Under the pieces are notes generated by a model. That model had not been told where the DNA came from. It made no database searches and was given only the letters and a program-made list of their open reading frames with translations. Made by a program: the position numbers and the translations under genes. From NCBI RefSeq assembly GCF_025211055.1, contig NZ_JAOARO010000087.1, forward strand, positions 62,001 through 126,000: a stretch of 64,000 bases of DNA. Reading direction: 5' to 3'. Numbering within the stretch: position 1 is the stretch's first letter; each line of letters starts with the position of its first letter. Below are positions 26,148-35,463 of the stretch, in pieces. The DNA comes from Vallitalea sp. Its GTDB lineage: Bacteria; Bacillota; Clostridia; Lachnospirales; Vallitaleaceae.

Positions 26148-27590
26148 TTGAAGATTTGGTTTAAAATGTATCTATTCTCGATAATCTTATTTTCTTTAAT
26201 CTTTTGGATTACAGTAGTTGTTATCATTGAAACATTTCATAATAATACCCTTACACAGCAAGTAACTAATAGTCTTAATGAACATCAAAACATATATAAT
26301 GGTATAAATATGGATATTCCAGCTTATGAAAAACTACAAAGATATTCAAGGGATACTCTATCTAGTACTCAAACCCTAATTTCTTCATTTAATGTATATG
26401 CTAATAATTATAATTCTGATAATTTTTATCTGGAACTCAATAATGATAAACAAGAAGTTATTTTCAGTAATACAGATTTCATTGATAATATTACAAGAGA
26501 GGATCTTAATAATCTAAAACCTAATACCAGACAATATATAATTAAGGATGTGGGAGATAGAAGTTATATATTTATATCCAGTATTTTAAAATTCAGTGAT
26601 GATAATTATTATTTTTCATATATATATGATTTGTCTAATATTTATGAGGAACGTATTGTACAATATGATTTTACATTAAAACTATATTTATGCTTTTTGG
26701 TTGTATTCTTGTTGTTGATGTTTATAATTAGTAATTTCTTGACTAAGCCTCTTTCGAAGTTGACTCAGGCTACAATAAAGATTACAAAAGGTAAATATTC
26801 TGAAAGAGTATCAATCCGTTCTGGGGATGAGATAGGTATATTGGCTGATAATTTTAATCATATGGCAGATGAGATATCCACTCGAATCGATAAGTTGCAA
26901 GAACAGAATAATGAAAAACAGCGTTTCATTGAAAATTTAACACATGAACTAAGGACACCTCTTACATCTATAATTGGTTATGCAGATTATCTGCTGCGTT
27001 CAAAATATGACGAGAAGGTATTTTATGAGGGACTAGAATATATTCATAAAGAAGGGCAGAGGTTGCAGCAGTTATCTTTTAAACTTATGGATCTATTATT
27101 AATAAAAAAGGATTCATTTGAATTTAGGAAATATGCAATAAAAGATATTTGCAGTCAATCGATTGGGACTCTAAGACCAAAACTCTTAGAAAAATCAATT
27201 GATATAAAATTAATAGGTGATGATTTTGATTGTTATATGGAGAATGATTTGATGCAAGTATTATTTATTAATCTTATAGAGAATGCAATACGAGCTTCTT
27301 ATGAAGATTCAAAAATATTGATATCAATAGATAGTATTGATCAACAAGTTACCATAACAGATTATGGTATTGGAATGGATAAAGAAAGTATTGATAAGAT
27401 TTTTGAACCCTTCTACATGATTGATAAATCAAGAACACGTTCAGAGAATGGAGCTGGATTAGGACTTGCATTATGTTCTAAGATTGCAGAATTTCATCAT
27501 ATCAAAATAGATGTAATGAGTGAATTAAGTAAAGGAACATCTATAGTGTTGACTTTCAATAATAATCAAGGAGGTAACCAGGATGCATAA
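26148..27590 (+). CDS. Sensor histidine kinase
   Basis: 480 aa, TTG start with GGAGG upstream. TM1 about 5-28, extracytoplasmic domain about 29-175, TM2 about 178-198, HAMP about 199-252, HisKA with H266 (THELRTPLTSIIGYADYL), and ATPase boxes NLIENAIRAS, DYGIGMDKES, IFEPFYMIDKSR and NGAGLGLALC. VanS/PhoR-like architecture; stimulus unknown. Its last codons overlap the lipoprotein start by 8 bases, tying the three genes together. Confidence 0.93.
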   Translation: MKIWFKMYLFSIILFSLIFWITVVVIIETFHNNTLTQQVTNSLNEHQNIYNGINMDIPAYEKLQRYSRDTLSSTQTLISSFNVYANNYNSDNFYLELNNDKQEVIFSNTDFIDNITREDLNNLKPNTRQYIIKDVGDRSYIFISSILKFSDDNYYFSYIYDLSNIYEERIVQYDFTLKLYLCFLVVFLLLMFIISNFLTKPLSKLTQATIKITKGKYSERVSIRSGDEIGILADNFNHMADEISTRIDKLQEQNNEKQRFIENLTHELRTPLTSIIGYADYLLRSKYDEKVFYEGLEYIHKEGQRLQQLSFKLMDLLLIKKDSFEFRKYAIKDICSQSIGTLRPKLLEKSIDIKLIGDDFDCYMENDLMQVLFINLIENAIRASYEDSKILISIDSIDQQVTITDYGIGMDKESIDKIFEPFYMIDKSRTRSENGAGLGLALCSKIAEFHHIKIDVMSELSKGTSIVLTFNNNQGGNQDA

Positions 27591-28269
27591 AAAATTAATA
27601 CTCCTTATAATATTATTGATAGCAAATTTACTCCTTAGTTCTTGTAGAATTAGTACTAAGATTAAAAAAGATACTCTATATGAAGAAGAATATGATCTAT
27701 CCAACCTTAGATTGGATACAGAGGAAAAAAGCGATAAGATAACTAAAGATGAAGCTCTTGTATATGCTTTGGAATTCATAGAGTATAACTTAGATAGAAA
27801 ACTTTATCTAAATGAGCTAAAGATAGAATGTATTTATGAAGATAAGGATTTATTAAAAGATTATAAGAATATCAGTGAGCAAGACCTTATAGACCTAGAA
27901 TTGGGATTTTATTCTATTAAGTTTGAGTTACCAAAAGTAGATGAGAGATTTTCTTTTTTTATTAATGCAAAAGATGGCAGAATAAGCGATTATAACCATA
28001 GTTTGCAAGCGTCTGAACCAAGTGATAAGGAAAATCTATCAGTAGAAGTTTTAAATGAGATAGCATTGGATTTCATTGATAAAAATAATATTAATCAAAT
28101 TGAAGAACCTAAAATAATTGATACCGTTAATAATTATATGTATACTTTAATTATAGAAGATGATAAAAATCTAGGAATATTTACTATTATTTATCTTAAT
28201 AAAAAAACTGGTGAAATAGTTTCTTTCTACACTATTTATGAAGAATTAAATAAAAAAGATATTCCATGA
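27583..28269 (+). CDS. Lipoprotein with PepSY-like repeats
   Basis: 228 aa. Lipobox LLSSC gives a mature Cys at residue 21. Two similar alpha/beta modules follow (ITKDEALVYALEFIEYN…FINAKDGRISDYN, and VLNEIALDFIDKN…IIYLNKKTGEIVSFY). Both have the PepSY pattern of a helix, then a strand ending in a D/KxGxI turn. Overlap with the kinase gene suggests it modulates or reports to that kinase at the outer membrane face. The PepSY call is by pattern only. Confidence 0.7.
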   Translation: MHKKLILLIILLIANLLLSSCRISTKIKKDTLYEEEYDLSNLRLDTEEKSDKITKDEALVYALEFIEYNLDRKLYLNELKIECIYEDKDLLKDYKNISEQDLIDLELGFYSIKFELPKVDERFSFFINAKDGRISDYNHSLQASEPSDKENLSVEVLNEIALDFIDKNNINQIEEPKIIDTVNNYMYTLIIEDDKNLGIFTIIYLNKKTGEIVSFYTIYEELNKKDIP

Positions 28270-28366
28270 TAAATAGACAAATTTATCTTTCTAATGTAAG
28301 AAAGACTGAGGAATCAAAATTGAGGACGGTTTTAAGATATAGGGTGCAGTATAAATAGATAAAATA

Positions 28367-28410
28367 AAACCTCCTAATGGTGAAATAATCATCAGTAGGA
28401 GGTTTTGATT
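28367..28410. terminator. Bidirectional intrinsic terminator
   Basis: AAAACCTCCTA (28367-28377) pairs with TAGGAGGTTTT (28396-28406); T-rich on both strands. It separates the convergent lipoprotein and ychF genes. Confidence 0.85.
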
Positions 28411-28427
28411 TTGTGCAATAACTTTAT

Positions 28428-29525
28428 TTACACATTGAATCTAAACAACATTACATCTCCATCTTGTACAACATATTCCTTACCTTCAACTCCAACTAAT
28501 CCTTTTTCTTTTGCAGCAGTATAATTACCACATGCGATAAGGTCTTCGTACTTGACTACTTCTGCACGGATAAAGCCTTTTTCAAAGTCAGTATGGATCT
28601 TACCAGCTGCACCAGGAGCTTTTGTACCTTTTGTAATTGTCCAAGCTCTTGTTTCTTTTTCTCCAGCAGTAAGGAAACTAATAAGACCAAGAAGACTGTA
28701 GCTTGCATTGATTAATTTTTCAAGACCAGCATCTTTTATGCCAAGATCCTCTAGGAACATTGCTCTTTCATCATCATCAAGTTCAGAAATCTCTTCTTCT
28801 ATCTTAGCACATATTACAAACGCCTCAGAAGCTTCTTCCTTAGCGAATTCTTTTACTAATTGTACATAAGGATTACTAGCTCCATCATCTGGAAGATCAT
28901 CTTCTGTAACGTTAGTCCCATAGATAACAGGTTTATATGTAAGAAGATTAAGGGATTCAACGAATTTGATATCTTCTTCTGAATTAAACTCAACGTTTCT
29001 TGCTGATTTACCTTCTTCTAATTCCTCTTTTAATTTCTTTAAGACTTCTATTTCTTTTGCAAGGGATTTATCTCCTTTTAGAGATTTAGTTGTTTTAGAT
29101 ATTCTTCTATCTAATATTTCAATGTCAGAGAAGATCAATTCAAGATTGATGGTTTCAATATCTCTTATAGGGTCGATAGAACCGTCTACATGAACTACGT
29201 TAGTATCTTCAAAACATCTCACTACATGAACTATAGCGTCTACCTCTCTTATATTTGATAAAAACTTATTACCAAGTCCTTCACCTTTGCTAGCGCCTTT
29301 TACTAGTCCGGCGATATCAACAAACTCTATAACTGCAGGTATAGTTTTTTTAGAATCATATAATTTAGTTAATTCATCAAGTCTTGGGTCTGGGACTGTA
29401 ACGATACCTATATTAGGGTCAATAGTACAGAATGGATAGTTAGCAGATTCTGCTCCAGCCTTAGTTAATGAATTGAATAACGTACTCTTACCAACGTTTG
29501 GTAATCCTACAATTCCTAATTTCAT
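28428..29525 (-). CDS. ychF: Redox-regulated ATPase YchF
   Basis: 365 aa, standard length. P-loop GLPNVGKST (7-15), switch regions (NYPFCTIDPNIG, DIAGLVKGASKGEGLGN), a helical coiled-coil insert, and C-terminal TGS domain (LISFLTAGEKETRAW, GAAGKIHTDFEKGFIRAE). YchF is an OBG-related protein that prefers ATP and binds the ribosome. Monocistronic on the minus strand with its own promoter and the shared terminator. Confidence 0.97.
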   Translation of the reverse strand: MKLGIVGLPNVGKSTLFNSLTKAGAESANYPFCTIDPNIGIVTVPDPRLDELTKLYDSKKTIPAVIEFVDIAGLVKGASKGEGLGNKFLSNIREVDAIVHVVRCFEDTNVVHVDGSIDPIRDIETINLELIFSDIEILDRRISKTTKSLKGDKSLAKEIEVLKKLKEELEEGKSARNVEFNSEEDIKFVESLNLLTYKPVIYGTNVTEDDLPDDGASNPYVQLVKEFAKEEASEAFVICAKIEEEISELDDDERAMFLEDLGIKDAGLEKLINASYSLLGLISFLTAGEKETRAWTITKGTKAPGAAGKIHTDFEKGFIRAEVVKYEDLIACGNYTAAKEKGLVGVEGKEYVVQDGDVMLFRFNV

Positions 29526-29571
29526 TGGTCGTCTTCCTTCCTAATTAATAATATTATTTTTTACTGCTGTT

Positions 29572-29601
29572 ATTATAAATATTATTTAGCAGTATTGTCA
29601 A
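29572..29601 (-). promoter_or_regulatory. Sigma-A promoter of ychF
   Basis: Minus strand: perfect -35 TTGACA, 18-bp spacer, perfect -10 TATAAT, about 45 bases before the start codon. Confidence 0.7.
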
Positions 29602-29660
29602 CTATATATATTGAAATTAATTATCTATATACCTATTTTAATAAGTTGCTTATATAAAAC

Positions 29661-29690
29661 AAACAAAAACCTAGGTTATTAACCTAGGAA
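29661..29690 (-). terminator. Intrinsic terminator of the small minus-strand gene
   Basis: CCTAGGTT (29670-29677) pairs with AACCTAGG (29681-29688); read on the minus strand it is followed by TTTTTGTTTG. Confidence 0.7.
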
Positions 29691-29702
29691 TTAATATACA
29701 AG

Positions 29703-29876
29703 CTATTTTCTATTCATTGCAAGTCCAATTAACCAACCTTGAATAAAACAAAATATAGCGATAATAATGGAAGTTTTTTTTATGTCAAATTCCATTATGC
29801 TTTTTTCCTGTAATTGTTGTTGTACTTGTTTTTCACCTACTCTATGATGTGGTCTTCTATGATTAGGTCTATTCAT
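29703..29876 (-). CDS. Small single-pass membrane protein, 57 aa
   Basis: Minus-strand frame from ATG at 29874-29876 with AAGGAGG just upstream, ending in TAG at 29703-29705 and followed by a terminator. The protein has a basic, His/Arg-rich start (MNRPNHRRPHHRVGEK), a Gln-rich stretch, and one transmembrane helix (about 36-55, IIIAIFCFIQGWLIGLAMN). The good ribosome site plus terminator make it a credible gene. No family recognised. Confidence 0.65.
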   Translation of the reverse strand: MNRPNHRRPHHRVGEKQVQQQLQEKSIMEFDIKKTSIIIAIFCFIQGWLIGLAMNRK

Positions 29877-30087
29877 TATAGTTCCTCCTTATTTTATCTA
29901 TGATATGTTATTATATTATAATTATATATTAGTATAACACAATATGATAAAAATAATCAATAATATATATTAAACTGATTTATTAAGTTAGTATACAACA
30001 ATATCACTTATATACAGTTAATGTACAAGAGGTTTTTGTCTGTATATGTCGTATAAAAAAATGTTATGGTAAATGTGGACGAAAAGT

Positions 30088-30116
30088 TTGCATTTTCTAA
30101 GAATATACTATATTAT
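30088..30116 (+). promoter_or_regulatory. Sigma-A promoter of lgt
   Basis: -35 TTGCAT (30088-30093), 17-bp spacer, -10 TATTAT (30111-30116), 35 bases before the lgt start. Confidence 0.6.
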
Positions 30117-30151
30117 ATTTGTAATATGATTTTTTATGGAGGAATGAAAAA

Positions 30152-31009
30152 ATGAATTTAACACCAGATATAATTTTTCCCAATCTAGGTATAGAGATAA
30201 AAAATATCGACCCAGTTGCATTTAGAATATTTGGTTTAGATGTATATTGGTATGGTTTGATAATAGGATTTGGGATACTCGCAGGATTATTTGTTGCAAT
30301 TCAATTAGCTAAGAGAAATGGAATAGATGAAGCCTTATACCCTGATTTTTTGATTTATGCACTTATCGTTTCAATAGTTTCTGCTAGATTATTCTACGTT
30401 ATATTCTCATGGGATGAATATAAAGATAATCTAGTGAAGATATTTGCATTCAGAGAAGGTGGACTAGCTATCTATGGAGGAATCATCGGAGCAGTAATAA
30501 CTCTAATCATATTTTCAAAGCGTAAAAAAGTTGATTTCTGGAATTTTGCAGATACTGCAGCTCCGGGCCTGATACTTGGACAAATCATTGGTAGATGGGG
30601 TAATTTCGTTAATATGGAAGCATTTGGGGGTTACACTGAGAATCATCTAGCTATGATGCTAAAAACTACTAAGGCTAAGTATATTCCTGTACAATTACTT
30701 GATAAAATCAAAACGGTAAATGGTGTAGATTATATACAAGTCCAACCAACATTTTTATATGAATCACTATGGAATTTAGGTGTTTTGGTTCTATTATTAA
30801 TTTATTTCAAAAGAAGAAAATTCAACGGAGAAATATTTGCACTATACCTTTTGGGATATGGTTTAGGTAGAGTTTGGATTGAAGGTCTAAGAACAGATCA
30901 ATTAATAATTGGTAGTTCGGGTATTCCAGTTTCACAATTACTTGCAGGGGTCCTTATAGTTGTGTCATTAGTGTTTATAATAATCATGAGGAGGAAGAGA
31001 ATAAGATAG
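30152..31009 (+). CDS. lgt: Prolipoprotein diacylglyceryl transferase
   Basis: 285 aa, polytopic membrane enzyme that adds diacylglycerol to the lipobox Cys of prolipoproteins. The Lgt signature GRWGNFVNMEAFG is intact, together with YWYGLIIGFGI near the N-terminus, REGGLAIYGG and PTFLYES. Start ATG follows GGAGG. It serves the lipoproteins seen in this window, and the Lit-like protein at 976-1677 would act later in the same pathway. A Spo0E-like gene follows. Confidence 0.97.
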   Translation: MNLTPDIIFPNLGIEIKNIDPVAFRIFGLDVYWYGLIIGFGILAGLFVAIQLAKRNGIDEALYPDFLIYALIVSIVSARLFYVIFSWDEYKDNLVKIFAFREGGLAIYGGIIGAVITLIIFSKRKKVDFWNFADTAAPGLILGQIIGRWGNFVNMEAFGGYTENHLAMMLKTTKAKYIPVQLLDKIKTVNGVDYIQVQPTFLYESLWNLGVLVLLLIYFKRRKFNGEIFALYLLGYGLGRVWIEGLRTDQLIIGSSGIPVSQLLAGVLIVVSLVFIIIMRRKRIR

Positions 31010-31062
31010 AAAACGAATGCTACAAATATTGAAAGATGCTTAAAAGCTAAGGGGAATGAGAA

Positions 31063-31233
31063 ATGCAGAATTACAATATTGAGCAGCTAAGGGAAATTCT
31101 TGACGAAATGATCGCTTGCAAAGCTGATCAACAAGAAATTTATAGAGTTAGTGTTGAACTCGACAAACTTATTGAAGGTTATTATGTTAAGGCAAATGTG
31201 ACAGAAAAGCAGTACGTTAAATTAAAAAATTAA
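31063..31233 (+). CDS. Spo0E-family aspartyl-phosphate phosphatase
   Basis: 56 aa, ATG at 31063 after AAGGGG, TAA at 31231-31233. Two short helices as in Spo0E proteins: IEQLREILDEMI and the signature helix VSVELDKLIEGYY (S-x-x-L-D-x-x-I-x-x-Y). Spo0E proteins dephosphorylate Spo0A~P and so delay sporulation. Located just after lgt and before mraZ. The LD..I..Y pattern is good, but the family is short and variable. Confidence 0.75.
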   Translation: MQNYNIEQLREILDEMIACKADQQEIYRVSVELDKLIEGYYVKANVTEKQYVKLKN

Positions 31234-31466
31234 TTTTCCTTAAAATATGGAAAATGGGTATTAGTACTTTTGAATTATTTGAAGTGAGAGTTAATTACTA
31301 TAAGTACATTAAGTAGTTTGAATTGTAAATTTAAATTTAAAATTTGTATAAAATAAATAGAAATATTATACCAAAAATACAAAAAATACTAAAAAGCATT
31401 CGTTTTAAATAGCAGTATCATTGCAAAAGTAGTAATAATGTATAAAAATCTAATAAAAATTTATAT

Positions 31467-31508
31467 AAAATAACAGATTGGATCCATGAGTCTGTTATTT
31501 TTTTTTGT
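31467..31508 (+). terminator. Intrinsic terminator upstream of mraZ
   Basis: AATAACAGA and TCTGTTATT form a 9-bp stem, followed by an uninterrupted run of eight or more T. It insulates the cluster from lgt transcription. Confidence 0.8.
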
Positions 31509-31516
31509 TCAAATAC

Positions 31517-31545
31517 TTGAAAAACTATTTCATATATACTATTAT
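31517..31545 (+). promoter_or_regulatory. Promoter of the mraZ/dcw cluster
   Basis: -35 TTGAAA (31517-31522), 17-bp spacer, -10 TATTAT (31540-31545). The expected start (about 31552) is immediately before the MraZ boxes. Confidence 0.7.
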
Positions 31546-31555
31546 ATGGATATAG

Positions 31556-31589
31556 GTGGTAGAAAGTGGTGTTAAGTGGTAGAAAGTGG
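31556..31589 (+). promoter_or_regulatory. MraZ operator: four GTGG boxes at 10-bp spacing
   Basis: GTGG occurs at 31556, 31566, 31576 and 31586, each in an A-rich AAGTGG-like context. MraZ is known to bind direct repeats of this kind (TGGGN in E. coli, AAAGTGG in mollicutes) once per DNA turn and repress its own operon. The location at the transcription start fits a repressor. Confidence 0.8.
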
Positions 31590-31629
31590 ATGAATAGATG
31601 AAACTATTTAAGGAGTGCAGGTGAATGCT

Positions 31630-32061
31630 ATGTTTATAGGTGAATATAAACATTCTATTGATGATAAAGGAAGATTAATAGTACCTGCAAAATTCAGGAC
31701 TCTACTAGGCGAGACTTTTTACATAACCAAAGGATTCGATAATTGTTTGATGGTATATACAGAAGAAGAGTGGAATAAATTCATTGAGAAGTTAAATAAT
31801 AACCCTATGAAGAAAAAAGATGCAAGAAGGATTCAAAGATTCTTTATCGCTTCAGCTAATGAATGTAATTTGGACAAGCAGGGTAGAATATTGATACCTT
31901 CACATCTTAGAGAATATTCATTGCTTGAAAAGGAAGTCATCTTAATTGGTGTTTCCAATAGGGTAGAGATTTGGTCCAAAGAGAATTGGGAAGAATACAA
32001 TGCTGATGACGATATTGATATAAGCGAATTAGCAGAAGACATGGAAGACCTAGACATATAG
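31630..32061 (+). CDS. mraZ: Transcriptional regulator MraZ
   Basis: 143 aa from ATG 31630 (MFIGEYKHSIDDKGR), chosen over a GTG at 31615 that lies within AAGGAGTG; AGGTG is 6 bases before the ATG. Two SpoVT/AbrB-like halves, each with a D-x-KGR (or DKQGR) core: IDDKGRLIVPAKFR and LDKQGRILIPSHLR. It represses the dcw cluster it heads, through the four GTGG repeats upstream. Confidence 0.95.
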   Translation: MFIGEYKHSIDDKGRLIVPAKFRTLLGETFYITKGFDNCLMVYTEEEWNKFIEKLNNNPMKKKDARRIQRFFIASANECNLDKQGRILIPSHLREYSLLEKEVILIGVSNRVEIWSKENWEEYNADDDIDISELAEDMEDLDI

Positions 32062-32102
32062 TTTAATAGACATAATAGACATAATAGAAAGAGGGAGTAA
32101 AA

Positions 32103-33044
32103 ATGGCATTTCAACATAAGTCAGTACTGTTAGAAGAATGCATAGAAGGACTTAACATTAAGCCAAATGGTATATATATTGATGGAACTCTTGGCGGAGC
32201 AGGGCATTCTTATGAAATATGTAGAAAACTTAATAGAGACGGATTGCTAATAGGTATTGACCAAGATGAAAATGCTATTAATGCAAGTACAATGAAACTA
32301 GCAGAATATAAAGATATAGTTAGAATTCATCGTGCTAATTTTTCAGAATTTGAATCAGTCCTTAATGAAGAAGATATTCCAAAAGTAGATGGTATCTTAT
32401 TGGACCTTGGCGTTTCATCACATCAACTTGATACTGCGGAAAGAGGATTTTCATATATGAAGGAAGCACCTCTTGATATGCGAATGGATACAAGACAGAC
32501 AGCTACAGCAGCTGATATTATAAATAACTATGAAGAAGAAGAATTATATAAAGTAATAAGAACATATGGAGAAGAGAAATGGGCTTCTAGAATTGTCAAA
32601 AACATAGTAGTAGCAAGACAAGAAAAACCAATAAAAACTACGTTAGAGTTAGTTGATATAATTAGAAAATCAATACCTAAGAAAGCTATGCAAAAAGGTG
32701 GACATCCTGCTAAGAGAACATTCCAAGCTATTAGGATTGAATTAAATGAAGAATTAAATGTATTAAAAGATACATTAGATGATATGGTAGATAGACTTAA
32801 TGATGGAGGAAGATTATGCATTATAACATTTCATTCATTAGAAGATAGAATTGTTAAAAGAGCATTTAAAGATAATAATGATCCTTGTACATGCCCTCCA
32901 GATTTTCCTATATGTGTTTGTAATAAAAAATCAAAAGGCAAGATAATAACTAGAAAGCCAATTATAGCTACTGAAGAAGAGTTGAGTAGCAATAATCGAT
33001 CTAAAAGTGCTAAACTTAGAATTTTTGAGAAAGTTGAGGTGTAG
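32103..33044 (+). CDS. rsmH: 16S rRNA (cytosine(1402)-N(4))-methyltransferase
   Basis: 313 aa, normal length. N-terminal [16 protein letters not shown]-binding [48 protein letters not shown] and the late [12 protein letters not shown]. Methylates N4 of C1402 in 16S rRNA. A short tandem of ATAGACATAATAGAC lies in the 41-base gap after mraZ. Same operon. Confidence 0.97.
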   Translation: MAFQHKSVLLEECIEGLNIKPNGIYIDGTLGGAGHSYEICRKLNRDGLLIGIDQDENAINASTMKLAEYKDIVRIHRANFSEFESVLNEEDIPKVDGILLDLGVSSHQLDTAERGFSYMKEAPLDMRMDTRQTATAADIINNYEEEELYKVIRTYGEEKWASRIVKNIVVARQEKPIKTTLELVDIIRKSIPKKAMQKGGHPAKRTFQAIRIELNEELNVLKDTLDDMVDRLNDGGRLCIITFHSLEDRIVKRAFKDNNDPCTCPPDFPICVCNKKSKGKIITRKPIIATEEELSSNNRSKSAKLRIFEKVEV

Positions 33045-33047
33045 TAA

Positions 33048-33581
33048 ATGAGCAAAAAACAACACTATAATACTCATAATCAATTCTATGTGATAGGGAA
33101 TAATGCAGCCAAATTAGAAAGAGATTATAATACGTATAACAGAGATTCAATTAATGAAAATAATTTGAATGAAGTTAGAAGAAATAAGGCGCAGAGAAGA
33201 GTTGTTAAGAGATACAAATATAAGCTGAAATTCTCACTTATACTATGTCTTACCATGGTTATGTGCTTAATCATGATAAAAACACAATTTACCGTATCAG
33301 ATCGATGTGATAATATTGTAGCGTTAGAAAATAGACTCAATAATCTCAAGAAGAACAATAAATTAATTGAAGAAAGTATCAATGCTAATATTGACCTCAA
33401 TATAATATATGAAATAGCAACAACTAAGCTTGGTATGGTAGTACCTAGTAAAAATCAAATAAATAAATTAAATGTGGCACAGAATAGTTATACTGAACAA
33501 TTGACTGATATAACAAAACCAACCCAACAGAATAATGATTTTAACAAAATCGTAAGTTTTATTCTAACAAAGGGAAGGTGA
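33048..33581 (+). CDS. ftsL: FtsL-like division protein
   Basis: 177 aa. Cytoplasmic basic N-terminus (about 1-60), single TM about 61-78, short coiled coil (about 85-125, VALENRLNNLKKNNKLIEES), and the FtsL/septum-initiator ending EIATTKLGMVVPSKNQI. Position between rsmH and the first PBP is the invariant ftsL place. It bridges the FtsW-FtsI synthase and DivIB/DivIC at midcell. Sequence conservation is low, as usual for FtsL, so the name leans on topology and context. Confidence 0.85.
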   Translation: MSKKQHYNTHNQFYVIGNNAAKLERDYNTYNRDSINENNLNEVRRNKAQRRVVKRYKYKLKFSLILCLTMVMCLIMIKTQFTVSDRCDNIVALENRLNNLKKNNKLIEESINANIDLNIIYEIATTKLGMVVPSKNQINKLNVAQNSYTEQLTDITKPTQQNNDFNKIVSFILTKGR

Positions 33582-33586
33582 TATCA

Positions 33587-35383
33587 TTGAATAATACGAA
33601 AGATTATACATACAGAGCGAAAAGGAATCTAGTTTTCCTTTTCTTTATTTTTATTATATGCATTCTTTTATTATGCTTTCGAGTATATTCCATAATTAAT
33701 GCAGAAAGTTTGAACTATAAAAAACGTGTATTATCACAACAAGTTAATAATAGTGTTAGATATAATAATCTCTTAGAACCTAAGAGAGGGACAATATATG
33801 ATAGAAACGGCAGGGTTTTTGCAGAGAGCAAAAAAGTATATGATTTGATTTTTGATCCAGGAGTATTAGCTAAGTGTGATGAAGAAGATATAAATGAGAC
33901 TATTAATTTCTTAGTTAATACTTATGAAATTCAAGAGTCTGACCTAAAGGATTTATTGAAAAATAGAGCTTTCAGTAATTATGAGGTCTTAGCATATAAT
34001 CTTAATTACAGCGAAATAGAAAATGAATTTGAAGATATAAGAAAAAGGAAATATAAAGGACTTCATCTAAAGGAAGTTTATAAGAGGTTGTATCCTAACA
34101 ACAATATGTTATGTGATGTATTAGGATTTGTGGATAAGGGTAATCAAGGTAGATGGGGTATTGAAGAAACTTATGGTAATTATCTAAGAGGAGAAGAAGG
34201 TAGAGAATTTGGTGTTATCAATGATGGTAATTATATAGAAAATAAATACATAGAACCTAAAAACGGCAATGATGTAGTACTTACTATAGACCAAACTATT
34301 CAATACTATGCAGAAGAAGCTATAAAGGCTAACTTAGATAGTAATCCCAAGAATGTATATGTAGTTGCTACTAATCCACAAAATGGAGAAGTACTTGCTA
34401 TGGCTAGTTATCCTAATTATAACTTGAATGATCCATACGATTTGACTGCTTATTTCACGGAAGAAGAAATTAAGAATATGCCCCTAGAAAAGAAATCTAA
34501 TTTTCTTAATGGATTATGGCGTAATTTTAATATTAGTGATACTTATGAACCAGGTTCAACTTTTAAACCATTTGTAGCAGCTGTTGCTATAGAAGAAAAG
34601 AAAGTAACAATGACCGAAACTTATCATTGTGGAGGTAGCAAAAGGCTTTACGGCAGTAATATTTCATGCTGGAAATCAGATGGACATGGAGACTTGACAG
34701 TAGTAGGAGCATTAGAAAATTCATGTAATGTTGCTTTTATGGATATAGGTGCAAAAGTAGGAAAAGAGATCTTTTATGATTATCAACAGCTGTTTGGATT
34801 TGGATCAAAGACTAATATTGATTTAATAGGTGAGGGAGATTCGAAATATTATGGAATAGAAGGATTAGGACCAGTAGAACTTGCTACTTGTTCTTTTGGA
34901 CAAGGTTTTACTATAACTCCACTTCAATTAATAACATCTTTTGGTTCATTGATTAATGGTGGATATTTATATGAACCACATACGATGAAAAAGATTGTTA
35001 ACGAAAATGGTAATATTGTAAAAGCAAATGATTCCAAAAAAGTAAGACAAGTCATATCGTCAAAAACAGCCCAGACCATAAAAGAAGCGTTACATTCAGT
35101 TGTTGAGAATGGTACAGGAAAGAGAGTTGCTATTGAAGGATATGATATTGGAGGTAAAACAGGTACAGCAGAAAAATTACCTAGATCAGCAGAAAAATAT
35201 ATGGTATCTTTTCTAGGATTTGCACCAGTAGATAATCCAAAGATAGCGTTATTAGTAATTGTAGATGAACCTGAATCACCAAAGCCAACAAGTATATTTG
35301 CACAGAATATTTTTAAGAGTATAATGGAAAAGACACTTCCATATATGAATATTTATCCTCGTATAGAGGGTGAGAGGAATTAA
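33587..35383 (+). CDS. Division-type penicillin-binding protein 2 (FtsI-like)
   Basis: TTG start at 33587 is chosen because GGGAAGGTGAT overlaps the alternative GTG at 33578. 598 aa, class B PBP. TM about 17-38, dimerisation domain (EPKRGTIYDRNGRVFAES), transpeptidase motifs STFKPF (nucleophile S324), ENSCN and GGKTGTAEK. No PASTA domains at the C-terminus. With a second, PASTA-containing PBP next door, this one is the likely vegetative septal transpeptidase. Confidence 0.9.
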   Translation: MNNTKDYTYRAKRNLVFLFFIFIICILLLCFRVYSIINAESLNYKKRVLSQQVNNSVRYNNLLEPKRGTIYDRNGRVFAESKKVYDLIFDPGVLAKCDEEDINETINFLVNTYEIQESDLKDLLKNRAFSNYEVLAYNLNYSEIENEFEDIRKRKYKGLHLKEVYKRLYPNNNMLCDVLGFVDKGNQGRWGIEETYGNYLRGEEGREFGVINDGNYIENKYIEPKNGNDVVLTIDQTIQYYAEEAIKANLDSNPKNVYVVATNPQNGEVLAMASYPNYNLNDPYDLTAYFTEEEIKNMPLEKKSNFLNGLWRNFNISDTYEPGSTFKPFVAAVAIEEKKVTMTETYHCGGSKRLYGSNISCWKSDGHGDLTVVGALENSCNVAFMDIGAKVGKEIFYDYQQLFGFGSKTNIDLIGEGDSKYYGIEGLGPVELATCSFGQGFTITPLQLITSFGSLINGGYLYEPHTMKKIVNENGNIVKANDSKKVRQVISSKTAQTIKEALHSVVENGTGKRVAIEGYDIGGKTGTAEKLPRSAEKYMVSFLGFAPVDNPKIALLVIVDEPESPKPTSIFAQNIFKSIMEKTLPYMNIYPRIEGERN

Positions 35384-35463
35384 TTATTAAGTTTCCTTTA
35401 AATTAAGCATAACATTTATGAAAACTCATAGAATTATATAAAAGTTAATGTTATGGTGAAATA

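Larger units (their letters stand above)
31234..31629 (+). other. Long intergenic region ahead of the division cluster
   Basis: About 395 bases without a gene. 31234-31465 is very AT-rich and shows nothing I can name beyond a small TTTTCC/GGAAAA hairpin after the spo0E-like stop. A terminator (31467-31508), the mraZ promoter (31517-31545) and four MraZ boxes (31556-31589) follow. Confidence 0.6.
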
